Source of the DNA: Salvelinus alpinus
Lineage: Eukaryota > Chordata > Actinopteri > Salmoniformes > Salmonidae
Assembly: GCF_045679555.1 (NCBI RefSeq)
Contig: NC_092091.1
Span: forward strand, 69,618,389 to 69,682,388
Direction: 5' to 3'
Length of the DNA: 64,000 nt
Part shown: positions 13,401-28,012 of the stretch, one piece after another
How the letters are laid out: each line of letters opens with the position of its first letter
Position numbering within the stretch: the stretch's first letter is position 1
Made by a program: the position numbers and the translations under genes
The notes under the pieces: generated by a model
What the model saw: the letters and a program-made list of their open reading frames with translations, nothing else
Database searches by the model: none
Told to the model about the DNA's origin: nothing

Positions 13401-14860
13401 CATTGCTAGCATGGGAATTTTTTTGTTGTTGATTTTATCTCATCATTTCAGTTTAGTGAAGGCAGAGAATATCAGAGTGTTTTGTTATTCCCTCATTTCT
13501 CAACAGTCCAATTAATTTAAATCTAATTTGGATGAGCATTCACTGGGAGGATTGAGCTGAAAAAAAGTGATGAAAGATTCAAAAACGTAAAAGAACGCTG
13601 TGAGTGATTACACTCGGGCCATGGTCGTCCATTCGTGTAGTGAAATATCTTGACCAGAGAGAGGCATTAGCAGAGAAATTTAATAATGTATTCCCTTTAA
13701 GCCCATTAAGAATATCTATGTGGACACTTTTGATTGCTACAGAAAGTGTATCATCTAGGAATAGGCTTACCTTCAAACCATATCTCACCCTTTCGTCTCT
13801 TTCCCCCCAAGCCACAAAGATCAACTGGACCAGGCTGTAATTCTTCAGAAGTGAAGGTACACCAGAGAGGTGGGTGCTACAGAGACGCAGGTATCAGCTA
13901 ACCTCTGTCTGTTAGTGCTAGGGGTTTTAAAGGTGTCATTGACAAAGCGAAGACAGATGCTGTAATGCAATGGTCTGAATGGCCACAGCACTGCTTGTTG
14001 TCATGATTGGTCATAGGGACAGATTCAAACCTGGGACACAACAGGTAAGAGGGAACTCTATGGACAATCAATCACATGAATTGATCAAAAAACAGCAGTA
14101 CTTCAGGCCACAATTGAATAGTTCTGTCATGATCTATATCATTGGCACTTTGATGGAAGACCTTTGATAATCTAATATTTTAAAAGTGTATTTATATCAA
14201 CTTGATAGTAAATCACTTGATAGCCCAAAAAAACAGCAAGGATTGCATCTTTTTTGTTTTATTGATTAAATGCAAAATTAATTTTGTTTACTTGTTTCCT
14301 GCTCACACATCAGTCCAATCTCCGTCCGTCTGATAGGTTTCCCTTCTTGAATTTGTCTTGCAAATATTTATTTGGAGGTGATGCAAGCCATTGCAACTGT
14401 GAGAGGGTTGGTCAGCGTAGGGTTGTGGGATCAGTGGGAAGTAACACACGTACCACCGATACCACTCCCTGTGCTCCACTGTGAGTTGAGGATTGGACAA
14501 AGAGAATGCGTGTCAGTATTGGATTGGACAGTGATACAACACGATAGCTTACATGTCATGGATGCCAAACAATAACACATCTTAGTTTGGTTGGTGCATC
14601 CCTTGACGTGAAGAACTATCAAAGCCTGTTTGCTTTTACTCAGTGATCACTTCTCTCTTCCAAGGCTACGTGTGCCTTTTACATTTTTTTTTACGTAGTT
14701 CTGTCTTTGAGCTGTTCTTGTCTTTTGATGTTCTGTATTTTGTCATTCTGTATTATGTTTCATGTTTTGTGTGAACCCCAGGACAAGGAGCTGCTGCTTT
14801 TGCAACAGCTAATGGGGATCCTAATAAAATACCAATTACCAAGAGAAGGGATTGTCTAGC
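10421..14860. other. Gene-free stretch with candidate regulatory blocks
   Basis: No exon is supported. The part at 11,690-12,110 is single-copy with homeodomain-like cores (TTATTAATCATAATTAG near 12,040), and 11,090-11,110 and 11,445-11,465 both contain CTCTAATTAC followed by GGCC. A poly-G run lies at 11,619-11,631. The stretch at 12,720-13,120 is also non-repetitive. Remaining open frames are short and overlap on both strands. Confidence 0.45.

Positions 14861-14862
<2 letters not shown>

Positions 14863-14893
<31 letters not shown>
14863..14893. repeat. (GA)n microsatellite
   Basis: About 15 GA dinucleotides, then GATAGAGG. Simple repeat with no associated gene. Confidence 0.9.
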
Positions 14894-14897
<4 letters not shown>

Positions 14898-15184
14898 GCC
14901 CATTCACAATCCACCCTGGGGGGTCTGGCTGGTCTGAGTGTCTTCACCGGGGATGAGGCTCCGGTCTGGGGCTCGGCTTCCACCGCTCCTGGGCCGTCTG
15001 TCTGGGTGGAAGATGAATCTGGTCCACAGTCAACCGTCAACCTCCAGCCCCCAACAGACCCCCAACCAGCCTACAGCCCCCAAACAAGCAACCATTTCCC
15101 ATGCGCCAACCAAATGGCAGGGGCTCATGAGGGATAATTGTGTGTGTAAGTAATGTTGTTTCTTTAACCATTGCAACTCTAAAG

Positions 15185-15265
15185 CCCCTCAACACGTGCC
15201 AGGCCGTCATTGTAAGTAAGAATTTGTTCCTGACTCTCCTGGTTGAATAACAAACCAAATAAAAA
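15185..15265 (+). mobile_element. 3'-end fragment of a tRNA-Lys-type salmonid SINE
   Basis: The segment containing GGCCGTCATTGTAAGTAAG and then AATTTGTTCCTGACTCTCC, ending in an A-rich AAATAAAA, matches the 3' end of the fuller SINE on the other strand at 24,787-24,985. The tRNA-like head is absent. Orientation is +. Confidence 0.72.
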
Positions 15266-16169
15266 GCAGAGCGTAGGTCCCTGCTTAAGGACTCTGTCAG
15301 GGGTTGGGGGGGGTCTATAAAACCACACCGACAGGGGGTAAACAGTGCCGAGTCAACCCCGGCGACCTCCACAGCGACGCCTTCACTGTGTTATTAGCCC
15401 GGGGCCCTCTGGGGAAGGAGGCTTTGGAGAGCTGCCCACGCTAATGCCACGACAGACAGACAGACAGGAAAACTGGCTGGGAAGCACAATGAGGCCTAAT
15501 TAGCACAGAGACCTAGCAGCGTTAGCAGTTCTCGGCTACGCGCTCCCCTGGATAGCTAAACCCCCGGCCCATCTTTTCATTTACTCTACTACTCTCGTCC
15601 ATTCATCCATCCATCCAGTGGCGTAACACATTTTTTAAGCAAATTTCCTGCATTTCTACACATAACGCCATAGGGCAGAGAGAAAACTGCAGTTTTATAA
15701 CTAATCTCAAGCTATTCTACAAATTTTACAATGAGGCTGAGAGAAAATATTGCAGTTTTACAGCTAATTTCCTGTAATTCTAAACATTTTTGCCATGGTT
15801 TATGACATGTTCACATGCCTTGCCAGGGCTGCTGGGGTGTGTAGTACACCAGTACATCCATCCCTCCATCCATCCATCCCTCCATCCATCCACGGAATAA
15901 AATGTGCGGGTTAGTTCACATGTGGGAGAGCAGGGAAATAGGAGAGCACCAGCCTCCCATCCTATCTCTGGCCCCAACGTCAAGCCTCAGTCTGGGCATC
16001 AGGAGGGGGCAGAGGTGGTGGGGGTATATTGTCTAAGGGTGTCGTTTAGCAACAACACACACCATTTATGTCTAGAAACAAGGTACTGTAATTTAGAATG
16101 CGTTTCAGAGCAATTAAAATTTTACAGGCACAATTACTTATTTCCCCACTGGGGCAGCCACAATCAGAG
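15266..16169. other. Gene-free stretch
   Basis: No gene is supported. At 15,390-15,560 the sequence is single-copy and includes GAGGCCTAATTAGCACAGAG. At 15,600-15,900 there are CATCCATC simple repeats and a duplicated motif (AGTTTTATAACTAAT near 15,692; AGTTTTACAGCTAAT near 15,754). Confidence 0.4.
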
Positions 16170-16187
16170 TGTTTGTGTGTGTATATG

Positions 16188-16222
<35 letters not shown>

Positions 16223-16224
16223 GT
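16170..16224. repeat. (GT)n microsatellite
   Basis: Interrupted GT run with a TATATG interruption and a GTTT interruption. Confidence 0.9.
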
Positions 16225-18577
16225 AATGGGTTTATGGCCTTGACGCCGTGGCACAAACATGTGATGCCTATCGCCCAGCTCGGCCGGGGCTTCTCTCAAG
16301 GCTACGGACCTGCGTTTATTAATTGTGGCTAAAGTTGATAAATAAAATCAGCTGTTTGCTCTTATGCTAATTAGCGTTAGAGATCAAATTTATGATTTCA
16401 TAAGCACATATTTCTCCAAAGGCTTAGGCCGTATGCCCCCTATCCATCGGTCATATGCTGCCTTGTAAGTAATCTATCTGTTGGGAGAGGAGAGGGGCCG
16501 AGAGGGGAGCTTGGACGAACACAGGCAGTAAATACTAATAGTACTTAGTGGGTACTTTGAGACTTGGAGTATTTCAGGCGATTTATTGAGCTAACTGGGC
16601 TTCTAAAGTAAAGATGCTAGAATAAAGGACTAACACACAAAATATGACAATTTGTAGAAAAACGGAGCATCACAGGCTAACTATCATTTAAATAAGATAC
16701 CTATCTCACAATCAACACACAGAGAAAATAATATAGTGTGAGATTAGATGTCACATTTGTTGAGTATTTGTCTAATTTCTCTCCCTTGTTTGAGGTAGAG
16801 TACGGGTTAAGGTCTGTGTAAAGCGACCCGTAGTGGTTTGAGAGATTCTTCTAACATAAAATATGAAAAAGCGCTCTGACAGAAGCCCTCTTCCTCGGGT
16901 AAACTCAGTGCACCAGCTTCACTGCTTCACACAAACACTTCATCTGTTTTTAACATCATAGCATGTCGGTGCCACCGGGCTCCTAGTCCGACTATCGATC
17001 CAAGTCACGACATCAAGGTGTAGCGTGGACGCCAGAGCCCGTGAAGAGTACCACTGTGGGACCATCCAGAAAGGGAAGACAACGTCCACATCTCTAGCCT
17101 CTAGGCCATGCCCGGAAGAGTGACAAGTGCTGAAACCACTTCAATGGACTTCACGGTGCCCCTAGCCCTTTCTAGTCCCTGCTTCAAAGCCAAGAGGAGC
17201 CTCTGGCAGTTCCCTCTCTCGCTCTCTTTCCCTCTCTCCCTCGCTTTCTCTCTCTCCAGTCCTTTGGGGTGGCTGGTCCTCCTCTCCTCTCAGGCCTGTC
17301 AATGTCAAAGCCTGACTGAGTCCAGTCAAAGTCAGCTCTCTCTTTTCCTCTCTCTCTGATGCTCCAGTCTCTTCCCCTCTGCATGGCTGGCCCTATCTGA
17401 CAAGTGGAAATCACAGAGATCCTAGCTCCTCGCCGAGCGAAGAAGACTTCTGAGTGCCGACTACCCTACAGCGATCAGTTGTCCTGAACCTTAAAGATGA
17501 CACAGAGTGCATACATCTCCCTGAACTTCAGAAACTACTTGCAGTTTGAGTTTCACGAAAACATTTGAAAGGGGGCAAGGGATATAAAAATGGTCTGCCT
17601 GCTACTCTGCTCGTGATGTTTTTTTTTTACTTTCTAGGATAAATAGAGAGGGAGGAAAGACGGGTGAGAGAAAGGGAGCTTCAATTGCCAAAAGGGACCT
17701 TGGGTTTTGCCCTGTGGGCATGGCAGCTTTCATTTTCCTCTGCCTCCATCACTATTCCCCCCGGTTTCCAGAGGTATGATTAAGTTTCACATATTGGAGT
17801 TATATCTGGCAACACGTCTTGTTTATCTGCTGGACTTGATAACTGTACTGGTCTGAGTCCGAGGGAGGGGGGTAGAGAGAGAAAGAGAAAGAGACTAGAA
17901 CTCAATCTCTCTGTTTGACTCATTGATTTAGCCAGAGTTCATCGGCAACCCTTTCCAGCCACTTGTTATCTTATCTCAAGCTCCAGATTGGACCCAGGGT
18001 GGACTCCCCAGGACCCTCAGACCCCCCAGGCTAGCTGGGCAAGAGGCTGGTGATCAAGGTGGGCTTTCTCTGTCCAAGACAGTGCAGACAGTTATTCTGG
18101 GTGACATGATGGGTTTTACTACCGGGTAATCACTGTTTGTTTGTTTGTTTGTTTGTTTATTTCAATTAAAGTCCAGCCCCCAAAGTTACTCTCATGATGT
18201 CCGCTATGGGACTTGGTGGGGCGCACTACGGTTCAACCCTTTGTTTTTTATTTTTAAAAACGCCATCTATTTTTAATAGGAGAGTCTAGGCTTTTTTAAT
18301 CAATACAAACGCTATGAATTATATTCCGCTCAAGTCCCAGGACAGTATGAGGGCGAGGAGGGGAGGGGTGGGGAGTTCTTTGGCAGAGGGGTGTAGGATG
18401 GAGAAGGAGTGAAAGGGAGGGGGGCTGTGGAGAGACAGGAGGGATGATGGCAGCCCAACTCAACTCAGGGATCATTTCACCAAAGCGGATGGTGCCACGT
18501 CTCCCAGACCTCTTATTGTCAAGGACTAGAGGTGTCCAGCCGGAGGAAGAGAAAGGAGAAAGAGAGAACGAGGAAGG

Positions 18578-18609
<32 letters not shown>

Positions 18610-19195
18610 AAAGGGTAGAGCTGTGCTTGCTGGACCCTGGCTGCGTTGCAGCGAAGCCTCAATTATTCATGGTGCAGTGCACATGTCAGGAGGCCGCCAG
18701 ACAAGCACAAGAGCAAGGCCGAGCCCGAACGGCGTGCGAATCAAACGGCCGCGTCCACGGGCAAACCAGGCCCACAATGCACCTGGAGCAGAGCAGCAGC
18801 ACGCCTCACCACGGCCTATCTCTACTGTTCTCTGGATAAACAGAGAACAAGGCTACCTGAGCACCGGCTGACTGCTTCTCCTCTGGAGCCAGGAGCTGCT
18901 GGCCTGCTGTTGTTGTTGGGTTCCATCTGCTCGTGGCTCATTACTTTTTCAACCACTTTACTCTTAGACCTTCCTATATCTCCTCTGTGGTTCCACTCTC
19001 TGTGAGGGTGGGCGCAAGTCCCCAAAATGTCTACGTTAGCTTGGGTTGTGAATGGTTTCCCCAAGTGGCCAGAGTGACTGGATGGTGATGGTTCTGGAAT
19101 CTCATATTGTCTTTGTTTTCCTGTCGACCGCTGACTGACTCTCTTCTCACTTTCTTTATTCCCTGTTCTTGCACCTTCCTCATCTATTGTCTGTA
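16225..19195. other. Gene-free stretch with candidate enhancer-like blocks
   Basis: At 16,230-16,480 the DNA is single-copy with TTTATTAATTG, CAGCTG and GCTAATTAGCG motifs in about 100 bp. At 18,267-18,279 CTATTTTTAATAG fits the MEF2 consensus, next to a GTTT microsatellite at 18,136-18,160. TC-rich tracts lie at 17,210-17,260 and 17,336-17,360, and a GA-rich tract at 18,545-18,612. Open frames here are low-complexity or unsupported. Confidence 0.45.
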
Positions 19196-19199
19196 GACC

Positions 19200-19280
19200 A
19201 TCCAGGCTGTATCACAACCAGCCGTGATTGGGAGTCCCATAGGACGGCGCACAAAGGTGAAATAAAATTAAATAAAAAGT
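19200..19280 (+). mobile_element. Internal fragment of a tRNA-Lys-type SINE
   Basis: The segment with GGCTGTATCACAACCAGCCG, GATTGGGAGTCCCATAGGAC and GGCGCACAAAGG matches the middle of the SINE at 24,787-24,985 in the opposite orientation. It then jumps to AAATAAAATTAAATAAAAA, so the region between the body and tail is deleted. Confidence 0.75.
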
Positions 19281-19794
19281 GTCTCAAAGCTGTTAGAATT
19301 CCATGTATGTTTATTGTTCTAGTTGCCAAAAGAGCCTTTTACACTTGGCCATTGTTCAACACCAGTCAATTAACACTTTCTATTCCACTTAGAGGTGGTA
19401 GAATTATGGACTGTTGGCGCTATGGCGACCGTGGGCCACCCAGGGCTATGGGCAGCCGTCCCAGAATCTTCTGAGCCCAGTGCAGGCCCGGGGTGACCTC
19501 TCCGTGCTCCCTGTCAGTGACAGTGGGGAACCAATCAGAGAGCTCGTCACTGGCTGACCCTGTGCTGTATTTTAGCAGAGAATCAGGACTATGAGGTTGG
19601 TGAGGCCAAATACGGGGGGAAATGAATATACAGTACATTTAAATCACAATTTTGTGAATTTGCTATTGTTTACAGCATAAATTCACCCCTGTTTTGGGTT
19701 GATGCTATCTTCCGGGTAAAACTATTTCTAAGAAAACTTTTCTAGGATATTTTGAGCTGATTTCCTACTGGAAGCATCCAAAATGGTCTATTTA

Positions 19795-20700
19795 CATAAA
19801 AATAAATAAAACCTTTATTTAACCGGGTAGGCCAGTTGAGAACAAGTTATCATTTACAACTGCGACCTGGCCAAGATGTGCGACAAAAACAACAGCACAG
19901 AGTTACACATAAATAAACGTACAGTCAATAACACAATATAATTTTTTTTGACAAATCTATGTACAGTGTGTGCAAATGTAGAAGAGTAGGGAGGTAAGGC
20001 AATAAATAGGCCATGGAGGCAAAATAATGACTATTTAGCATTAAAACTGGAGTGATAGATGTGCAGATGATGATGTGCAAGTAGAGATACTGGGGTGCAA
20101 AAGAGCAAGAGGGTAAGTAATAATATGGGGATGAGGTAGTTGGGTGTGCAATTTACAGATTGGCTGTGTGCAGGTACAGTGATCAGTAAGCTGCTCTGAC
20201 AGCTGATGCTTAAAGTTAGAGAGGGAGATATAAGACTCCAGCTTCAGTGATTTTTGCAATTCGTTCCAGTCATTGGCAGCAGAGAACTGGAAGGAAAGGC
20301 GGCCAATAGGGTATTGGCCTTGGGGATGACCAGTGAAATATACCTGCTGGAGCGCGTACTACGGGTGCGTGTTGCTATGGTGACCAGTGAGCTGAGATAA
20401 GGCGGGGCTTTACCTAACATAGACTTATAGATGACCTGGAGCCAGTGGGTTTGGAATATGAGGCGAGGGCCAGCCAATCAGAGCGTACAGGTCGCAGTGC
20501 AGGTCGCAGTGGTGGGTAGTATATGGGGGTTTGGTGACAAAACGGATGGCACTGTGATAGAATACATCCAGTTTGCTGAGTAGAGTGTTGGGGGCTATTT
20601 TGTAAATGACATCGCCGAAGTCAAGGATCGGAAGGATAGTCAGTTTTACGCGGGTATGTTTGGCAGCATGAGTGGGCAGTCACAATAGGGGCAGTCCTTT
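19795..20700 (-). mobile_element. Degenerate 3' end of a LINE (non-LTR retrotransposon)
   Basis: Read on the - strand, two open pieces in different frames (20,477-20,244 and 20,259-20,041) together resemble the C-terminal end of fish LINE reverse-transcriptase ORFs, with segments such as HWLQVIYKSMLGKAPPYLSS, SRYISLVIPKANT and FKHQLSEQLTDHCTC. The frame break and stops show it is dead. The 3' tail at 19,795-19,860 reads, on the - strand, AACTTGTTCTCAACTGGCC then GGTTAAATAAAGG. This tail resembles those of the tRNA-Lys-type SINEs in this window, as expected for a LINE/SINE partner pair. The family name cannot be fixed without a library search. Confidence 0.72.
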
Positions 20701-21931
<1,231 letters not shown>

Positions 21932-23006
21932 AGAAGGATTAGCAGTATCGGTCTAATACCATTGCCAGTACCTCCGACATACACACACTGCTGCTGCTGC
22001 CCCAGTTACTCCTCTCCTCTCTGCCAAAACTGATCCCTCTCTCTTTCTCTCTCCTGATGGATGACAAACCTCTAGAGAAAAGGAGGACAGAATTCCCTCC
22101 TTTTTTTCTCAGTGAAGACGATAATAATAACTCATTAATAAGACGCTACATCAGCTGTTTTCCTTTACCCAGAGATCAGTGGCGTTCTTCATCTTCCGCC
22201 ACATATTTCCCCTGGAACCGGAGGAGCTTAACTGAAATAAATACTACATGTTTACGTTTAGTTTTTAATGTCCGTCAGTTGTTACATTGAATGACTGATC
22301 TCCGGATCAAGAGTGTATCAAAATGTAATGATTTCGCAATTACATAACCCTTTATCCACTTAAAATCTTCTATTGCGAGCCTTAAAGGCCCAGCGCAGTC
22401 AAAATTCTGTTTTCCAGTGTTTTGTATCATTGTACAACAGCTGATGAAACTAACACTGTAAAAGTGTGAAAAAATTTGATCAGTGTTATTTCCTGATAGC
22501 TGCTGGTTGAAAATCTAATCTACACGGGTCCTTCTAATCAGCGGGTTTGCATGGGCGGGGGTTTCGGCGTTCCATGGTGACATCACCATGCATAGATAAT
22601 ATGAGATGTAGAACAGGTTCCTAACGAGTTCAGGATGCCAACCTAGAGGTCTGTGAGACGTTCACAGCGATGGGGAAAGACGTTTTGATCAAGAGAGGCC
22701 TTTAGAAAATATGAAAATTTTCTCTACCTAAACATCTTGTAGTTAGTCGTTTTATAATTTGATTATACTATATTTAGAAAGCATATAAGTCATTTCAAGC
22801 CTTATTCATACAGTTTTGTTGAATAGGAAATACATCATATAAAATATTTCATATCTTCATCATATTTGTACTGTGAACTTGAGCTTGTGTCCTCATAAGT
22901 GACTACACCTCAGCAAAAAATTTTTTTTTAATTAGCAGAAAGTTGAGATTTTAACCTCAGTATAGAAATTACTAGTTATTGTTTGTGGTACTCTCATGAT
23001 AGAGCC

Positions 23007-23355
23007 TGTCACGCCCTGACCATAGAGAGCTTTTTATTCTCTATGTTGGTTAGGTCAGGGTGTGATTTAGGGTGGGTTATCTAGGTGAATTATATTTCTA
23101 TGTTGGCCTGGTATGGTTCCCAATCAGAGGCAGCTGTTTATCGTTGTCTCTGTTTGGGGATCATATTTAGGCAGCCATTTCCCCATTGTGCTTTGTGGGA
23201 TCTTGTCTAGTTATAGTTGCCTGTGAGCACTATTTTGAGCTTCACGTTTCGTTTGTTCGCTTTATTGTTTTTTCCCTTTGAGTTTTCTATTCCAAATAAA
23301 AGGATGGAAACATACCACGCTGCGCCTTGGTCCAATCATTATGACGAACGTGACA
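23007..23355 (+). mobile_element. Solo-LTR-like unit, 349 bp
   Basis: The unit starts TGTCACG and ends CGTGACA, so it has TG...CA ends within a 7-bp inverted repeat, as LTRs do. The flanking 5-mers are GAGCC (23,002-23,006) and GGGCC (23,356-23,360), a one-mismatch candidate target duplication of LTR-integrase size. An AATAAA occurs near 23,295, some 60 bp before the 3' end, in the position expected for an LTR poly(A) signal. There is no internal coding region, so if LTR-derived it is a solo LTR. A miniature DNA element remains possible. Confidence 0.55.
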
Positions 23356-24786
23356 GGGCCTTACTTTGGGGATTATGTAGATTACATTTTAGATTTCATT
23401 TAGTTACATTTATAAAATGTCCAATGCAGCTGTTTTTATCTCAATATCAAATCATTTCTGGGTAACAATAAAATACCTTACTGTGATTGTTTTGAATTAA
23501 AATGGGCAAAAATAAACAAAAATAGCTTCTTAGCAAAGAGCAATTTCTCAAGCAAGAATTTTGCTAGGATGGTCTGGGAGTGTTGAGGGGGAAATTAAAA
23601 ACTAGCTTTGGAACCCTGTCTTATTGGTCTATTAACTAATTACCACATGGTGATGTCACCATGGAAAGGCCAAAGGTTCATCTAGTCAAAACAGGCTGAA
23701 ATTTCAGGCGGTCTATTCAAACAGCTCTTACACTAAAAGGGCAGTATCATCATTTTCACAAATTCACAGTATTATTCCAACTTCATATTGTGGAAATATG
23801 TAGAAATTTACAGGAGCAATTATGGTGCTTTGCTCAACTGCTTTGCTCAAGGGCACATCACCAGATTTTTCACTTAGTCGGCTCAAGGATTCAAACCAGC
23901 GACCTACTGGCCCGTCACCTTTAACAGGAGACTCACTGCCAGGCTACCTGCCTCCAATGTTCCCTCTAAGCTGCACGGGGACTGCCGCGCAGAAGAAATA
24001 TCAGTCCGTTCACTCAACTTTCTAGAGTTTTCCCCGATTGTTAACACTCAACGTTTCCCTTTACTGTGGGAATTGTGATCGATTCAATGCAATATTAGCC
24101 ACTTTCAATGCAACATACCGAAACAAACTATGCAAACTTAGTATGCAAAACAAACTATGCAAGAAACCGTTTTGTAGGCAGAACGCATCGGAGTAGGATT
24201 CTATTGCATTGACAGGCACGACTCAGGCCCATACTCTAGTCTACACAGACTGGTGCGCCATAACCAATCAGAGCTGCAGTAGGCCTATGTGCAAATACAC
24301 CGTTGCCATATATGATCTGTGCCATTCACTTTGAACTGCTGTTTACAGCATGAGCGGTCTTGAGTAGAGTAGATCAAAGCGAGAGCTGCATCAGCCACAC
24401 GCACACATTTGTTCATATTCTCTGCCAGTTAATGAGTTATTAGCCCAGTTATAGATGATTTGTAGACAGCAATGAAGGAGCGAATGCTTCCTACAAGAGC
24501 ACAAAACATGTACATTTCTAGAGATCTTTGAAAAGCATGTCAGGTGAAGAGCTTTTTTTTGTCTTAAAAGGGAAGTGGTGTACGTTAAGACATGCTTGAA
24601 TTAGCTAAGTAGCCAATAGGCAGAGGGTAATAAGGGTGTGTGAATAATAATGAATTTTATTTTGTAAAGTGGTTTCTTGCATCAAACAACACAACAACAT
24701 TGTCAGTCACCTCCTTGTCTGTAGGAAAAGTAGATTAACAGGTTAATGTAAAGCCCTGTATGTTTTTTTCAAAAGTCTCATGGAAT

Positions 24787-24985
24787 GTTTTTATTTAACT
24801 TGGCAAAATAACAAATTCTTATTTACAATGACGGCCTACCCCAGCTAAACCCTCCCCTAACCCGGACGACGCTGGGTCAATGATGTGCCGCCCTATGGGA
24901 CTCCCGATCACGGCCAGTTGTGATACAGCCCGGGATCGAACCCAGGTCTGTAGTGACGCCTCTAGCACTGCGCCACTCAGGATCC
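24787..24985 (-). mobile_element. tRNA-Lys-type salmonid SINE (HpaI-like)
   Basis: On the - strand the element starts GAGTGGCGCAGTG (A-box region, shortened by a deletion), then GGGTTCGATCCCGGG (B box). It continues through GGCCGTGATCGGGAGTCCCA to the tail GTAAATAAGAATTTGTTATT and AAATAAAAA. This order is that of the tRNA-derived SINEs abundant in salmonids. It is nested in the TTAA-flanked block. Confidence 0.85.
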
Positions 24986-25421
24986 TTAGGCCTACATTGA
25001 ACACCACACATTGGCTGCCACTGTAGGCTGAATGATAGAACAGCTATTTCCGTGTTAAAATGTTATGGGATGAAGTCAAATCGCCACTTAAAACTGTAAC
25101 TTAAAGCGCGTACAGCCTCAGTGTTCACAGTAAACGCGCGGAAGTTGCACATTGCCTGCCACCCCAGGAAACTCACGTTTTTGACTGCACTGGGCACTTA
25201 AGGGTCAACTATGGACAGAGAAGAGGAAAGAGGAGTGGCGGAGAAGCAGCCACCACTAGGCTAATTAGCATGGGCTCACTGCTCCACCAGGCTACAGTTA
25301 ATTACACACCTGGTGTGGTGGCATTGGCTCTGTGTACACACACACACACACATATATATATAGACATACACACACACAGACACCCCCCCTGCAAGGGAAG
25401 AAAACAAATATACACCCAGCT

Positions 25422-25524
<103 letters not shown>

Positions 25525-25698
25525 GGCACTCCCCCACACTGGCCTGTTGTGTGGACAATGCAAAGCAAGCGCATCGGTGGTCTGCCCTGAGATGGCTCCA
25601 GTGACTGCTTCATCAGCATCCCATCATTTATGTTGTGTTAATTAGGTCTCTGTGGCTGGGCCTGGCTGCTAGCGGTGACTTCATGCTCACACCAAGGG

Positions 25699-25700
<2 letters not shown>

Positions 25701-25738
<38 letters not shown>

Positions 25739-25745
25739 CAGACAC

Positions 25746-25795
<50 letters not shown>
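25701..25795. repeat. (GT)n followed by (GA)n compound microsatellite
   Basis: GT at 25,701-25,737 and GA at 25,749-25,795, separated by a 12-base spacer. Confidence 0.95.
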
Positions 25796-25797
<2 letters not shown>

Positions 25798-26814
25798 AAA
25801 AGAGAGAGAGGCTCCTTGCAGACATCAGTCGCATTAACATGCCCTCAGCAATGGCATCAAACTGAGATATAGACAAGTCATAATTAATGCTAGTGAATTA
25901 TTAATGGCGCATGAGTCCTCGTTGTGTGTGTATGTGTGTGCGTGCATGTGTCCATACCTTCTCAGTGCTTCAGTTGTTGCAGGACAAGTCTCTTTTCACA
26001 CACACACACCTTCGCTGATGAGGACGAATGACATCACCTGGAACCGGGGTATAAAGCTCAGCTGCAGCTGCCGGGGCCCCAGCTCCGCTCCACCACGGCC
26101 CTACCTGGCTCATTAGCCATAGTCAGTGTCAGAGGTCAACACTGCACCGTGGAGCCCAGTGGAGCTTGGTGGAGCAGGGGCCACAGACACACAGCTATCC
26201 CAGCAGGAGCAGCAGGACCAGGGGCTGAGTTATTAAGACACTGCCTGCTGCCAGAGGCTGGTACAGGTCAACATCACACAGGTCTGGGAGGACTGGAGGA
26301 TGTCCTGGGAGAGAGAGATGTAGACACAGATTTAAACACAAATACACACCCACACACCTCAGATGTACACACACACACACACACACAGAAGTACACACAT
26401 ACACTCAGCGCTCATGAACGAACAGAGATGCATAACAGACAGATAGACAGACAGTGCACACAAAGGTAAACAGTAGCTGAAGGTATGCCTACAGTATGTG
26501 AACTCAAAAATATTATGTGTGTGGGATTCAATGCAAAATACTGACCCAGGCTAAGTTGACACATATAGTAATACATAGTCACACCAGTCCAATACACATT
26601 GTGTAAGAAATTCTTCTTCTTGTGTGGTCTGTTTTATAGCCTTGATTTATAATGCAATTCCGCGAGGGAATTCAGGCTTTCAGTCGAATCAAAACGGGAT
26701 AGGCCACTAGAAATGCACAGAGCTGATTTTATTTATTGATATGGCAAGAAATACATTGTAACATAACATATCCACACATTTTGCATTGAAATTTTTGGAT
26801 TGAGGATTGAGGTT

Positions 26815-28010
<1,196 letters not shown>

Positions 28011-28012
28011 TA

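Larger units (their letters stand above)
22382..25201. mobile_element. TTAA-flanked inverted-repeat element, composite with nested insertions
   Basis: The left end, TTAA then AGGCCCAGCGCAGTCAAAA at 22,382-22,404, is the near reverse complement of the right end, ending GACTGCACTGGGCAC then TTAA at 25,201. Both ends therefore carry TTAA outside a 19-bp imperfect inverted repeat. Inside, GGTGACATCACCATG at 22,577 and CATGGTGATGTCACCATGG at 23,645 mark a second symmetry centre, so the block may be two copies of the family joined. An LTR-like unit (23,007-23,355) and a SINE (24,787-24,985) are nested in it. No transposase is recognisable. TTAA targets suggest piggyBac-type mobilisation, which is inference. 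Confidence 0.6.

Noticed and set aside
18444-19064. Protein gene on several overlapping frames of 80-131 residues
   Set aside because: Frames overlap on both strands and start in a GA-rich tract; no domain or splice signal could be recognised.
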